In this document: piece after piece, positions 18,937 to 28,471 of the stretch | Layout of the letters: each line of letters opens with the position of its first letter | Numbering within the stretch: the stretch's first letter is position 1 | Assembly (NCBI GenBank): GCA_947496145.1 | Contig: CANMBS010000002.1 | Span: 124,001 to 188,000, forward strand | Direction: 5' to 3' | Source of the DNA: an uncultured Pseudovibrio sp. | GTDB taxonomy: Bacteria; Pseudomonadota; Alphaproteobacteria; Rhizobiales; Stappiaceae | DNA length: 64,000 nt | Translations under genes and position numbers: made by a program | The notes under the pieces: generated by a model | What the model saw: the letters and a program-made list of their open reading frames with translations, nothing else | Database searches by the model: none | Told to the model about the DNA's origin: nothing

Positions 18937-19581
18937 TCAGGAAAGCTTCACCAGTGCTACATCCACCATGATCATTGCAAAATGACAGACGGCTGCGGAA
19001 AGTACAAATCCGTGCCAGATAGCATTTTGAAATGGCAGATTCTTCCAGATGTAAAACAACGTACCAACCGTATAAAGCCCGCCGCCTGTCACAAGAAGGG
19101 TAAAGCCTGCCACTGACAGCTCATTGTAGATCGGCACAACGGCGAAGAAACCAACCCATCCCATCGCAAGATAAATGGGCACAGCCAGTTTATCCAGCTG
19201 CCGCATATGCAGGATTTTGATTGCGGCCCCAGCAATTGCACAGGCCCAGATGCCAACAAGCATGGAAATGCCAAGCCAGCCACCAAGTACCATAAGGCAA
19301 AGGGGGGTATAAGTACCTGCAATCAGAAAATAAATGGCTGAGTGATCGAGCCTGCGCAGCAAACCCAGCTTATTGTCTTTCTCTAAAATGTTGTAGGTTG
19401 CAGAACAAGTCAGCATTGCCAGCAATGTGGCTGCATAAATGTAAACGCTAACCTGACGGGCGGCGTCGTTAGCAGCCCACAACACCATTACAAACGCGGT
19501 TGTTGCTGCTGCTCCAAAGGCAATACCAGCCACGTGGATGACACCATCAACCACTCTTTCTGCATAGCTTTCAATTCTCAT
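18937..19581 (-). CDS. Hemolysin III / PAQR-family membrane protein
   Basis: The 214-residue protein has seven hydrophobic helices and the HlyIII signatures ERVVDGVIHVAGI near the N-terminus, DHSAIYFLIAGTYTPLC in the middle and IWHGFVLSAAVCHF near the C-terminus. The conserved His, Asp and Ser of these motifs are the proposed metal-dependent hydrolase site of the PAQR/CREST superfamily. The haemolytic function named for the Bacillus protein is not established here. GGGGAGGGG precedes the ATG. It converges on the cupin gene with 52 bases between. Confidence 0.88.
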   Translation of the reverse strand: MRIESYAERVVDGVIHVAGIAFGAAATTAFVMVLWAANDAARQVSVYIYAATLLAMLTCSATYNILEKDNKLGLLRRLDHSAIYFLIAGTYTPLCLMVLGGWLGISMLVGIWACAIAGAAIKILHMRQLDKLAVPIYLAMGWVGFFAVVPIYNELSVAGFTLLVTGGGLYTVGTLFYIWKNLPFQNAIWHGFVLSAAVCHFAMIMVDVALVKLS

Positions 19582-19974
19582 GTGCAGCCCCTCCCCAAAA
19601 GTGCACCGACAAGACCCTGCCTTACATAATGCAGGTGATGCAGCATCAACTCAACTGAAACCAGCATATAAACTGGTCAACATATAGGCATTTGCAGGGC
19701 AAAGGCATGTGCTCAGCAGGTTGCCCCTTGGAAATCGGGCATATCCAATTGCCAGTCTTGCAAAGATATGGCATTGCCTTCCTCAGGTTCCGGAAGCCAT
19801 TTCTGCTTTGATTGAACGACCCGGCCAGTGGCCTGTGGGAAAGCAGCAAAGCGCCATCGCTGATTTTGCACTTTTCTCAAGAATCAGAGATTTTGCGCGC
19901 TGCTTTTAAAGCGTCAGTTTTGTCCGAACCAATCGGTAGTCACCGCCCCTTAGAGGCTCAACAAGAGATTTTGA
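19582..19974. other. Divergent intergenic region between hlyIII-like and herA-like genes
   Basis: About 390 bases without a supportable gene. Short frames on both strands have no ribosome-binding site and atypical composition. It should contain the promoters of the two flanking divergent genes; I saw no clear consensus boxes or repeats. Confidence 0.35.
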
Positions 19975-21441
19975 ATGACGGTCAGCATCGAAATGGGTAT
20001 CACCCCCCATGGTAAGCCCTCTGTTGTCGATCTGGAAGAATTGCTTGCCACCCGTTTGCTCGTTCAGGGCAACTCCGGTTCTGGTAAATCGCATTTGCTG
20101 CGCCGCCTCATGGAGCAAAGTGCTCCCTGGGTTCAGCAGGTTGTGATTGACCCGGAAGGCGATTTTGTCTCACTGGCCGATGAGTTCGGACACGTGGTGA
20201 TTGAAGCGACCATGAATGATCGCGAACTCACCATGATTGCTGCTCGTGTGCGTCAGCATCGCATTTCTGTTGTTCTCAACCTTGAGCATCTGGAGCCGGA
20301 CAAGCAGCTCAAAGCCGCCGCTGCCTTCATGAACGGCCTGTTCGATTCAGACCGTCAGTACTGGTATCCCGTCCTCGTGGTGGTCGATGAAGCTCAGCTC
20401 TTTGCTCCTGCTGCATCGGGCGATTTTGGTGAGGAGGCCCGCCGCCTCTCCCTCATGGCAATGACCAACCTTATGTGCCGTGGCCGTAAGCGAGGTCTGG
20501 CCGGTATCATCGCCACACAGCGTCTGGCAAAGCTCGCCAAGAACGTGGCCGCAGAAGCTTCCAACTTCCTGATGGGCCGCACCTTCCTTGATATTGATAT
20601 GGCCCGCGCTTCTGACCTGCTCGGTATGGATCGCCGTCAGGCAGAACAGTTCCGCAATCTGGAGCGCGGTCAGTTTATCTCGCTCGGCCCTGCCATGACA
20701 CGCCGCCCGCAAAAAGTGGTGATCGGCGAAGTCGTCACCGGCAGTCGTGGTGGTTCGCCCAAACTGATGCCACTGCCTGACCAGCCAGTCGAAACTGCTG
20801 CTGAACTGATCTTCACCGCCTCTGAGAATGATCCGGTCCTCAACAACAACCGCGTGGCAGCGCCTTCTGCCAAAGACGTGATGTTGCAGCTCTCCCAGAC
20901 TGCCGCCAGCAACATGCAGGCGCAACACAAGGAAGTTGAGGAATCTGAACCGGAAGACCTGTTCAATCTGGAAGAAAAGAACCAGCAATATCAGGAGATC
21001 ATTGCAAAGATTCTTGAAGACCCGGAAGCAGCCTTCGCGCCGGTCTCCCAGCTCTATCAGGACTTTCAGGTTCGCTGCCGGATCGAACGCCTGAAATCGC
21101 AGGACCTTGCCAAATTCCGCAAGCTGCTCTCCGTAGCGCGTGCAGGTGTAGATAAAAAGGAAGTGGCAGAAGGGGACTGGCAGCAGGCAGAAGTCATTGC
21201 AGCTCATCTTCCTGAGGAAATGCGTGGTGTCTACTTGTTACTGGCAAAAGCTGCTATGGCAGATCAGCCATGCCCTGAAGACTTGGAGATCGCGAAAGCC
21301 TACGGCACCCGCTCACCGGGCCGCGCCCGCTGGTTGCTCACTCATATGGAAGAGCAGGGCTTTATCATCTGTGCCAGCGATCTGCGTGGCAACCGCATCG
21401 TGACCCTGCCGGATATCGGCAAGCAAACCGCGACAAAGTAA
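19975..21441 (+). CDS. HerA/VirB4-like (DUF87) ATPase
   Basis: The 488-residue protein has a RecA-like ATPase core of the HerA-FtsK superfamily. Walker A is GNSGSGKS at 32-39, and Walker B is LVVVDEAQLF at about 131-140. The arginine- and glutamine-rich sensor segment IIATQRLAKLAKNVAAEASNFLMG follows. The C-terminal 190 residues are unlike classical HerA and include a predicted winged-helix-like end (SPGRARWLLTHMEEQGFIICASDLRGNRIVTLPD). In archaea HerA works with the NurA nuclease; no nuclease gene is adjacent here. Close relatives are stand-alone proteins in alphaproteobacteria and some phages. A role in DNA processing is likely but not shown by the context. Confidence 0.8.
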   Translation: MTVSIEMGITPHGKPSVVDLEELLATRLLVQGNSGSGKSHLLRRLMEQSAPWVQQVVIDPEGDFVSLADEFGHVVIEATMNDRELTMIAARVRQHRISVVLNLEHLEPDKQLKAAAAFMNGLFDSDRQYWYPVLVVVDEAQLFAPAASGDFGEEARRLSLMAMTNLMCRGRKRGLAGIIATQRLAKLAKNVAAEASNFLMGRTFLDIDMARASDLLGMDRRQAEQFRNLERGQFISLGPAMTRRPQKVVIGEVVTGSRGGSPKLMPLPDQPVETAAELIFTASENDPVLNNNRVAAPSAKDVMLQLSQTAASNMQAQHKEVEESEPEDLFNLEEKNQQYQEIIAKILEDPEAAFAPVSQLYQDFQVRCRIERLKSQDLAKFRKLLSVARAGVDKKEVAEGDWQQAEVIAAHLPEEMRGVYLLLAKAAMADQPCPEDLEIAKAYGTRSPGRARWLLTHMEEQGFIICASDLRGNRIVTLPDIGKQTATK

Positions 21442-21449
21442 TAAAGCGG

Positions 21450-22322
21450 TTAGCGTCCGTCAGGAAGGGAATGCCCGCCCGCAGGTCCCTTTACTTCATC
21501 AAAGAAGGTCGTTTCTGTGCTGCGCGAACACGTGGAGCACAGATGCGGTTTAGCGGGCAGGGCGTATTTCAGGCAGCAGGCCTTACGCCGTGGTGCATAC
21601 TCAATCACCCCCATATGTTCCCGCTGACGCCACACAATCCCGCCATTGATCTTCTTTCCAAGGCTCGCCAGATAAGCCCGCATCACACTGGCAACCTCAG
21701 AAGGCTTTGCGCCGTGACGGCGTATCACCAGCAGCGGTGAGAGGATTGAAACCGCAACTGTTGAATAAAACACGGAAGGCGCTACTTTGCGTCGTCCCAG
21801 CTCTCTGTGGAACACATTGATGATTTCCTCAAGACTGATTGAAAGAGCGAAAAGCTCAGCCGGTCCCTGATCCGGGTCCAGCTCAAAATCTTCAAAGGAC
21901 AGGCGTGGATCATAAAAGACCTCCACCCATGGAGCTTTGTCATGCAGTACGAACCTGAGTTCTTCAAGACGCGGAGCACGGCCCGACAGAAGATAGGTGA
22001 TTGAAACCCGGTTCAAAATGCTCTGGCAAATCGTTTTAAGAGCCAGACTGGCAGCAATCTTTGTCGTCTGTGCCCCGCGATGTTCTTTGATGAACTCAAT
22101 CATATGCTTCGCCACCAGAGAAAAATTGGCGTCAAAGCCGGAAAATGCGCGAAGCTCCGCTGCAACGACCGGGCCTTCTGGATGCACAACAGCGCGTGCA
22201 CAAATCAGCTCACGTCCTTCCGGGTGTGCTGCTGCAACCAGTCCAGCAAAACGGGCAGGAATCCCTGCATTTTCGGAGGCAGGAACATCAAAGTATGATA
22301 GACTAGCGCAAACAGCCAACAC
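21450..22322 (-). CDS. FhuF-like siderophore-iron reductase
   Basis: The 290-residue protein ends with a cysteine motif, CC then eleven residues then CxxC (CCLKYALPAKPHLCSTC), which is the [2Fe-2S] ligand pattern of FhuF ferric reductases (usually CC-x10-C-x2-C). The body is helical with an RRHGAKPSEVASVMR segment. FhuF releases iron from hydroxamate siderophores in the cytoplasm by reduction. The start is GTG at 22322, with AGGGG close upstream. No siderophore uptake gene lies in the window, so the substrate is unknown. It converges with the HerA-like gene, with 8 bases between the stops. Confidence 0.75.
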   Translation of the reverse strand: MLAVCASLSYFDVPASENAGIPARFAGLVAAAHPEGRELICARAVVHPEGPVVAAELRAFSGFDANFSLVAKHMIEFIKEHRGAQTTKIAASLALKTICQSILNRVSITYLLSGRAPRLEELRFVLHDKAPWVEVFYDPRLSFEDFELDPDQGPAELFALSISLEEIINVFHRELGRRKVAPSVFYSTVAVSILSPLLVIRRHGAKPSEVASVMRAYLASLGKKINGGIVWRQREHMGVIEYAPRRKACCLKYALPAKPHLCSTCSRSTETTFFDEVKGPAGGHSLPDGR

Positions 22323-22537
22323 GAACCCCTGAATCTAAGACAATGCATCCTCGTGATCACACTGATTGAACTTGGTGAGCGAGAGCACTGAAACTTATAG
22401 CTGCGAGGCGTGCATGTCTGGCTGACAGTTGGCTGAACACGGCACAACAACAGTTTTTTGCTTCTTATCACAAAAACAAACATCTTCGAAATGGAAGAGT
22501 TTACTGTCTGTGTGTAATGCCCCGATTAGGAGAGGGA

Positions 22538-23461
22538 TTAAGCCTTTACTTTCCTCTGTTGCTTTTCCCAGGCAAATCTTTCTGCAATCCAGATGCCTCC
22601 GAGCACAAGCACCAGTGCCACGCCGTGATAAAGCCCAAAGTGCTCTCCAAGCACAACAATAGCCATCACCGCAGCAAAGACTGGCACCAGATTAACAAAG
22701 ACGCCAGCCCGGCTGGGCCCGATAAGCTCCACCCCACGGATATAAAAGATCTGCGAGAGAAATGATGGACATAAGGAAATGTAAAGCACCACAAGCCAGC
22801 CCTGCATACTGGGCCATATAATAGAGCCGTGCGCATATTCAATTGCCAGCATAGGGAAGGACACCAGAGAGGCAACAAATGCCATGACTGCGAAGAAAGC
22901 CAGAGCAGGCACTTTAGGCCTGTTACGCAGCGCAATTGTGTATCCCGCATAAAGTATGGAAGCGACCAGCATTAACGCATCGCCCGGATTAATCTGCAGG
23001 CTTAGCAACACATCAAGACTACCCTGACTGGCTACCACAATAACGCCAATCAGAGTCAAAATGATGCCAGTAAATTGAATAAGCGTAACTCTGGCACCAA
23101 ACAGAAAGTAGGCACCAATCACCACCATCATCGGAATTGAGCCCTGCAAAATACCCATATTCACGGCTGTTGTGTTGTGAGCGGCCAGATAAAACAAGCC
23201 ATTAAACCCGGAAAAGCCGAAGGCGGCCATTAAGGCAATGGAAACCAGATGCGGGCGTATCTCACCCCAGCAGGCTTTAAGCTCCTTCCATGCAATCAGG
23301 CTCATCAGACCCGCAACAATTGCCCAACGTAAAAACACAACCACCATTGGCGAAGCATGTCCAACAACCAGTTGTCCGGCCACAGCATTGCCGCTCCACA
23401 TGAGCGTGGTCAATACTAAGAGCAGCATGGGTCTGCTGTAAAATGAACTGAAGAAGGGCAT
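22538..23461 (-). CDS. EamA/DMT-family transporter
   Basis: The 307-residue protein has ten predicted helices in two EamA repeats of five. Typical features are the N-terminal MLLLVLTTLMWSGNAVAGQL and the paired-repeat ends near LTLIGVIVVASQG and VLVLGGIWIAER. Members export metabolites or amino acids across the inner membrane; the substrate is not predictable. It begins 342 bases before glcB on the opposite strand. Confidence 0.87.
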   Translation of the reverse strand: MPFFSSFYSRPMLLLVLTTLMWSGNAVAGQLVVGHASPMVVVFLRWAIVAGLMSLIAWKELKACWGEIRPHLVSIALMAAFGFSGFNGLFYLAAHNTTAVNMGILQGSIPMMVVIGAYFLFGARVTLIQFTGIILTLIGVIVVASQGSLDVLLSLQINPGDALMLVASILYAGYTIALRNRPKVPALAFFAVMAFVASLVSFPMLAIEYAHGSIIWPSMQGWLVVLYISLCPSFLSQIFYIRGVELIGPSRAGVFVNLVPVFAAVMAIVVLGEHFGLYHGVALVLVLGGIWIAERFAWEKQQRKVKA

Positions 23462-23803
23462 GTCTTTATCCGTAAAGGGTCTGAGGCAAGTGATGCATCA
23501 GAGCAGTTCAGCTACAGTTATGATCACCCAGTAGAATTGCAAGGAGAAAATTCGCAGGGGCGTGGGAGCTTTTATCAAGTGTTTTGAAGATTTAAAAGCG
23601 ATACTGACACCAGAAACTACAAAAAGCGTTTTTGTCTCTTGTGCTGGGCGACCACTGCAAAGTATGAAAATTACTGCTCTTCACTGTGAAGAACCAATTG
23701 ATGCATTGAAACTTCAGAGTGAATTTGTAAGGCTCTGAGCTGAAAAACTCACAGCAGGAAGTGTCGGCATATCCTGCATAAAAGGACAATGCGAGGGGGA
23801 CCT
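23462..23803. other. Divergent promoter region of glcB and the EamA gene
   Basis: About 340 bases, moderately AT-rich, with no gene. The glcB ribosome-binding site GAGGGGG lies at 23793-23799. I could not pick out a promoter or operator with confidence. Confidence 0.4.
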
Positions 23804-25978
23804 ATGTCGCAAAGAATAAGCGTTGCATCACTTCAGGTATCACCGGAACTCTATAGTTTTATAGAAAAAGAAGCTCTTCCGGGAACCGGTGTTGCATCCG
23901 GTCAGTTCTGGGAGGGCTTTGCGCAACTCATTAAGGACCTGACCCCAAAGAACCGTGAACTGCTGGAAACCCGCCAAAGCATTCAGGCACAAATCGATGA
24001 CTGGCACAAAGCCAACCCCGGTGCAATTGATCTGACCAGCTACAAAGCGTTTCTGAAAGAAATTGGCTACTTGCAGGAAGAAGGTGACACCTTTGAGGTT
24101 GATACCGCCAATGTAGACCCGGAAATCGCTGAGATTGCAGGCCCCCAGCTTGTTGTGCCGGTTATGAATGCCCGCTACGCCCTCAATGCTGCCAATGCCC
24201 GCTGGGGATCATTGTATGATGCGCTCTACGGCACTGACGCCATGGGCACCACACCCAAAGCTGGCGGCTATGATGAACAGCGCGGGGCAGAAGTCATCGC
24301 TTACGCCCGCCAGAAACTGGATGAAATCCTTCCGCTGGATGAAGGCAGTTGGGCAGATGTAACCGAATTTAATATTTTCGGCGGCTCGCTGGCTCTCACG
24401 CTGGAAAATGATGATATGGCGGGCCTTCAGGACCCGCTTGGCTTTGTTGGCTATGCGGGCGACAAGGACCAACCAGCCTCTATCCTGTTGCAGAAGAACG
24501 ACCTTCACATCGATCTCCTGTTTGACCGCTCCAGCCCGATTGGTGCAGCTGACAAAGCAGGTATCAGCGATATCATCTTAGAATCTGCCATCTCCACCAT
24601 CATGGACTGCGAAGACTCTGTCGCTGCTGTTGATGGAGAAGACAAAGCGCTCGCCTACCGCAACTGGCTCGGCCTCATGAACGGCGATTTGAAGGAAGAA
24701 GTCACCAAAGACAGCAAAACCTTCACCCGCGCCCTCAATGCAGATCGCCTGTACACGGATGCACAGGGGGATGCACTGGCGCTGAAGGGTCGTTCCCTGA
24801 TGCTGGTGCGCAACGTAGGTCATCTCATGACCAACCCGGCCATTCTTGATGAAGATGGTAATGAAGTCTTTGAAGGCATCATGGATGCAATGGTCACCTC
24901 CCTCTGTGCAATCCATGACATCGGCATGAGAGCAGGGGCAACACCGCGTAATATGAACTCCGTCACCGGCTCTGTTTACATCGTAAAGCCCAAAATGCAT
25001 GGGCCGGAGGAAGTTGCATTTGCCAGTGAGCTGTTTGGACGGGTGGAAGACGTTTTAGAGCTGCCACGCAACGCCCTCAAAATGGGCATTATGGACGAGG
25101 AACGCCGCACCACGCTCAACCTCAAAGAATGTATCCGCGCCGCAAAGTCTCGTGTGTGCTTCATCAATACCGGTTTCCTTGATCGTACAGGCGACGAGAT
25201 ACACACCTCAATGGAAGCTGGCCCCATGATCCGCAAAGCAGACATGAAGCAGGCTACATGGATCAGCGCCTATGAGAACCATAACGTGGACACGGGCCTT
25301 GCCTGCGGGCTGAGAGAACATGCCCAGATCGGCAAAGGCATGTGGGCTATGCCGGACCTCATGCACACTATGCTGGAGCAGAAGATAGGTCACCCGAAAG
25401 CAGGTGCAAACACCGCATGGGTACCGTCCCCAACCGCAGCAACCCTGCACGCCATGCACTATCATCAGGTCTGCGTACCAGCCGTTCAGGAAGAACTGGC
25501 AAGTCGTGAACCTGCTAAGCTGGAGGATATTCTCTCCATTCCGGTTGCCACCAATCCAAACTGGACACCAGAGGATATTCAGGCCGAAGTAGAAAACAAC
25601 GCGCAAGGCATCCTTGGCTATGTTGTCCGCTGGGTAGAGCAGGGTGTTGGGTGCTCCAAGGTGCCGGACATCCACAATGTGGCCTTGATGGAAGATCGCG
25701 CAACCTGCCGCATCTCCTCCCAGCACATCGCCAACTGGCTTCACCACAATGTCTGTTCAAAAGAGCAGGTGATGGAGATCATGAAACGCATGGCAGCCGT
25801 GGTGGACGCGCAAAATGCTGGTGATCCGGACTACCGCAACATGGCACCGGACTTTGACAGTTCCCTCGCCTTCCAGGCAGCTTGCGATCTGGTGTTCAAA
25901 GGCCGTGTACAGCCAAGCGGATACACCGAACCTGTCCTGCACAGGCGCCGTCTGGAAGCAAAAGCCGAATACGCATAA
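23804..25978 (+). CDS. glcB: Malate synthase G
   Basis: Malate synthase G condenses glyoxylate with acetyl-CoA to give malate, closing the glyoxylate shunt in the cytoplasm. The 724-residue length equals that of the E. coli enzyme. Recognisable segments are [22 protein letters not shown] (Mg2+ and glyoxylate site), [17 protein letters not shown], and [17 protein letters not shown]. The chosen start is ATG at 23804 after GAGGGGGACCT; an earlier in-frame ATG would place the ribosome-binding site inside the gene. No isocitrate lyase is in the window; malate synthase also serves the ethylmalonyl-CoA pathway used by many alphaproteobacteria. Confidence 0.97.
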   Translation: MSQRISVASLQVSPELYSFIEKEALPGTGVASGQFWEGFAQLIKDLTPKNRELLETRQSIQAQIDDWHKANPGAIDLTSYKAFLKEIGYLQEEGDTFEVDTANVDPEIAEIAGPQLVVPVMNARYALNAANARWGSLYDALYGTDAMGTTPKAGGYDEQRGAEVIAYARQKLDEILPLDEGSWADVTEFNIFGGSLALTLENDDMAGLQDPLGFVGYAGDKDQPASILLQKNDLHIDLLFDRSSPIGAADKAGISDIILESAISTIMDCEDSVAAVDGEDKALAYRNWLGLMNGDLKEEVTKDSKTFTRALNADRLYTDAQGDALALKGRSLMLVRNVGHLMTNPAILDEDGNEVFEGIMDAMVTSLCAIHDIGMRAGATPRNMNSVTGSVYIVKPKMHGPEEVAFASELFGRVEDVLELPRNALKMGIMDEERRTTLNLKECIRAAKSRVCFINTGFLDRTGDEIHTSMEAGPMIRKADMKQATWISAYENHNVDTGLACGLREHAQIGKGMWAMPDLMHTMLEQKIGHPKAGANTAWVPSPTAATLHAMHYHQVCVPAVQEELASREPAKLEDILSIPVATNPNWTPEDIQAEVENNAQGILGYVVRWVEQGVGCSKVPDIHNVALMEDRATCRISSQHIANWLHHNVCSKEQVMEIMKRMAAVVDAQNAGDPDYRNMAPDFDSSLAFQAACDLVFKGRVQPSGYTEPVLHRRRLEAKAEYA

Positions 25979-26061
25979 ATCGATTGGCTTAGAGGACAGG
26001 CTCCTTGCCTTTACTCTAAGCCAATGCGACGGGGCAGTTGGATTGCTGCTTATCTGATCAG

Positions 26062-26838
26062 CTATTCATCGTCAGTTGAAGAAGAATCCGTGCTGCTCGC
26101 ATCCGGGTTGGACGTTGGGTTGTCACAGTTACTCTTACAATCCACTCCCGGTTCCAGACGGGAAAAGCCACCAAAGTCACCCTTTGACAGATTAATGATG
26201 TCCACATCAAAAGTGATGCCGGAGATTTTAACCCCGATTGGTGAGCCATCAGGGCGTTTGCCTGCGCAGGTCGGATCATCGCACTGAAGAATATTCCAGT
26301 CATTGGATTCCCGGTATTCTGAATAACCTCTGAAACCTGTTGACTGGCTAAGCCATGTTAATTCGACCAGGCGGTCTCTGAGTGCATTTTCGCAGATAAG
26401 ACCACTCCCATAAACGCCAATCCTGTAAGGATTACCTACGTTTGCGAAGAAAGCCTTGATCGCTTCAAAGTAGGGTTTGATATGGTTGTCGTAGTCTTCC
26501 TGGGATGCGTCATAGTCAACGGCAAAGTAGATGCCAGACCCTTCTGGCTGGCGGATATGGTAGCGCGCCAGATGCACTGCTTGTCTGGCTTGGTCTTCGC
26601 CTACTTTTTCGTCAAAATCGTCTGCACTGTCATTTGCATCTTCGTAGACAGCGATAATTGTCAACCCGGCTGCAATGAGATTACAAACCTCGCAAAATTT
26701 GAGCTGTTTCCAGTCACTGAAGGAATAATAACGCCCAACTGCTTTGTATCCCTTGCGGGCAATAGCGCTGGCTACCGCTTCAAGGTTTTCTGCGGAATCG
26801 ACAGCTTTTTCGGTCTTCTTTGGAAGTTGATAGGTCAT
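26062..26838 (-). CDS. DUF1906 (Rv2525c-like glycoside-hydrolase-like) protein
   Basis: The 258-residue protein carries a TIM-barrel-like DUF1906 domain (about 10-220). Typical pieces are VGRYYSFSDWK, IIAVYEDAND, IYFAVDYDA and YRIGVYGSG, the last two being the barrel strands with acidic residues that could be catalytic. The family is related to GH25 muramidases; cell-wall action is suspected but unproven for most members. There is no signal peptide. The last 28 residues are low-complexity, rich in Asp, Ser, Thr and Asn (DASSTDSSSTDDE), and contain two Cys. The start is ATG at 26838; an upstream TTG would add 11 residues. Confidence 0.8.
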   Translation of the reverse strand: MTYQLPKKTEKAVDSAENLEAVASAIARKGYKAVGRYYSFSDWKQLKFCEVCNLIAAGLTIIAVYEDANDSADDFDEKVGEDQARQAVHLARYHIRQPEGSGIYFAVDYDASQEDYDNHIKPYFEAIKAFFANVGNPYRIGVYGSGLICENALRDRLVELTWLSQSTGFRGYSEYRESNDWNILQCDDPTCAGKRPDGSPIGVKISGITFDVDIINLSKGDFGGFSRLEPGVDCKSNCDNPTSNPDASSTDSSSTDDE

Positions 26839-26965
26839 GAGCACTCTGCTTATTGTTGTTATGCAGAGCAATGACGTGAGCCTGAAAACCTCGTGAGAAC
26901 GAGCCGATGTCTATGGTTAGAAAAGCGTTATACGCCGTGTTTGCCAATCCTGTCAGATTGAGGAC

Positions 26966-28471
26966 CTAAAGAGGCAACTGAACAATCGCTGCCAGACCTT
27001 CATCGCCATTTTCAAGCCGTATGGTGCCGCCTTGTCCGTGAATGATGCTGCGGGTAATGGCAAGTCCCAGACCGATGCCACCAGTTTGCTCACTGCGGGA
27101 CTCTTCCAGCCTCACAAATGGTTCAAACACATCCTCAAGGCGCTCCTTGGGAATACCGGGTCCCTTATCAGCAATGCGGACTTCAACAGATCCGTTATTT
27201 ACCTGAAGCGAAACATCGGCAACCTCACCATAGCGGATTGCATTGCCAATGAGGTTCTGGAAAGCCCGCTTCAGGGAAACCGGACGGCACTTCACCACGA
27301 TCCGTTCATGGTCTGCCACACTTACCTGATGGCCCATATCCTGCTGATCATTGGCAATACTTTCCAAAAGGCCACCAAGATCAACGGAACGCAGCTCCTC
27401 CTGTTTGGAGTCTTCGCGCGTAAAGGCAAGCGTTTCCTCCACCATGGCCTGCATCTCATCCAGTGTTGCGATCATGCGTTCACGGTCCTCATCATCCTCA
27501 ATAAATTCAGCACGAATACGTAATGAGGTGATCGGGGTACGCAGATCATGGCTGATCGCTGCCAGCATGCGGGTCCGGTCAGAGATGAAGCGTGTCAGGC
27601 GCTCCTGCATCTGGTTAAAGGAATGTGTCACAGCCCGCACTTCTGCCGGGCCTTTTTCTTTTAATGGCTTTGCATCTGCCCCACGCCCCAGATCATGAGC
27701 CGCAGCCTCTAAAACCCTTAAGGGTTTGGTAAGCCGGTAAACTGAGAACCACACGATGAGGACAGTCAGGAGCGACATGATGGCGACTGGTAACAGGAGT
27801 GGGGTGATCGATGGCTTGGGCAGCCGGAACCTGCTTTCGATATTCAGCCACTTGCCATTATTCAGCTCAATGGCAGCAAACAGCTGAACACCTTCAAGGG
27901 AATCCCAGCGATACCGTTTGAAAAAATCACTGCGCCGATCATATACGGAAGACGGAGAGCCATGAGAAAAGTGTGTCGGAGCCCCGTAAGATCTGTCTTT
28001 ATCTGACCTCTTGTCCCGGAAATCGTCGTCTGGCCATCTGCCCCGGAAGTCTTTATCTGGCCGTCTGTCCCGGAAGGCGTCTTCAGATTTTTCGTTGTAA
28101 ACCACAGAAACACGTGTCTGCCGTTCATGATCCAGCTTGCGCTTCAGGAAGTTGGCAAGCATCGCCTCCATGCGCTCGTTGCCGCTGCTTTTGGGAATAA
28201 CGGGCGTCTCGCCAAGCTTAAAGCGTGTGCGTGAGTTTGAAACTGTGCGTAACACCTGCTTTTGCAGGCTGGCTGGTGTTTCTTCCAGCAAACGGACCAC
28301 ATTTGCAGTGCGCCAGAGCGCATTGTCACGAGCAAAATCTGCCAGTGCAAACTGACGCTCACGGCCAAGCAGCACAAAGCTGACCACCTGTGAAAAGATA
28401 ATAGCAGCCAGCAGCAAAAGAATGAGCTGGGGAGCAAGGCGGCGCGGGATCAGGTATTTCAGGAACTTCAT
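26966..28471 (-). CDS. Membrane sensor histidine kinase with a charged tandem-repeat sensor loop
   Basis: The 501-residue kinase has a first membrane helix (about 13-35), a periplasmic region of about 185 residues, a second helix (about 222-245), a HAMP domain (about 246-298), a HisKA domain with phospho-acceptor H308 in AAISHDLRTPITS, and an HATPase domain (N box QNLIGNAIRYGE, G boxes DKGPGIP and GIGLGLAIT). The periplasmic loop contains three tandem nine-residue repeats at 132-158 of the form FR-x-x-x-x-D, rich in Asp and Arg. Its start overlaps the stop of the response-regulator gene by four bases, so the two are translationally coupled. A divergent EF-hand protein gene lies beyond the regulator. 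Confidence 0.95.
   Translation of the reverse strand: MKFLKYLIPRRLAPQLILLLLAAIIFSQVVSFVLLGRERQFALADFARDNALWRTANVVRLLEETPASLQKQVLRTVSNSRTRFKLGETPVIPKSSGNERMEAMLANFLKRKLDHERQTRVSVVYNEKSEDAFRDRRPDKDFRGRWPDDDFRDKRSDKDRSYGAPTHFSHGSPSSVYDRRSDFFKRYRWDSLEGVQLFAAIELNNGKWLNIESRFRLPKPSITPLLLPVAIMSLLTVLIVWFSVYRLTKPLRVLEAAAHDLGRGADAKPLKEKGPAEVRAVTHSFNQMQERLTRFISDRTRMLAAISHDLRTPITSLRIRAEFIEDDEDRERMIATLDEMQAMVEETLAFTREDSKQEELRSVDLGGLLESIANDQQDMGHQVSVADHERIVVKCRPVSLKRAFQNLIGNAIRYGEVADVSLQVNNGSVEVRIADKGPGIPKERLEDVFEPFVRLEESRSEQTGGIGLGLAITRSIIHGQGGTIRLENGDEGLAAIVQLPL
27998..28078 (-). repeat. Three tandem 27-bp repeats inside the histidine kinase gene
   Basis: Units 27998-28024, 28025-28051 and 28052-28078 are near-identical 27-mers sharing a core such as TCTGxCCxTCTGxCCCGGAA (plus strand). 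They encode AFRDRRPDK, DFRGRWPDD and DFRDKRSDK. The periodicity keeps frame, so copy number can vary without disrupting the protein. Confidence 0.9.
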
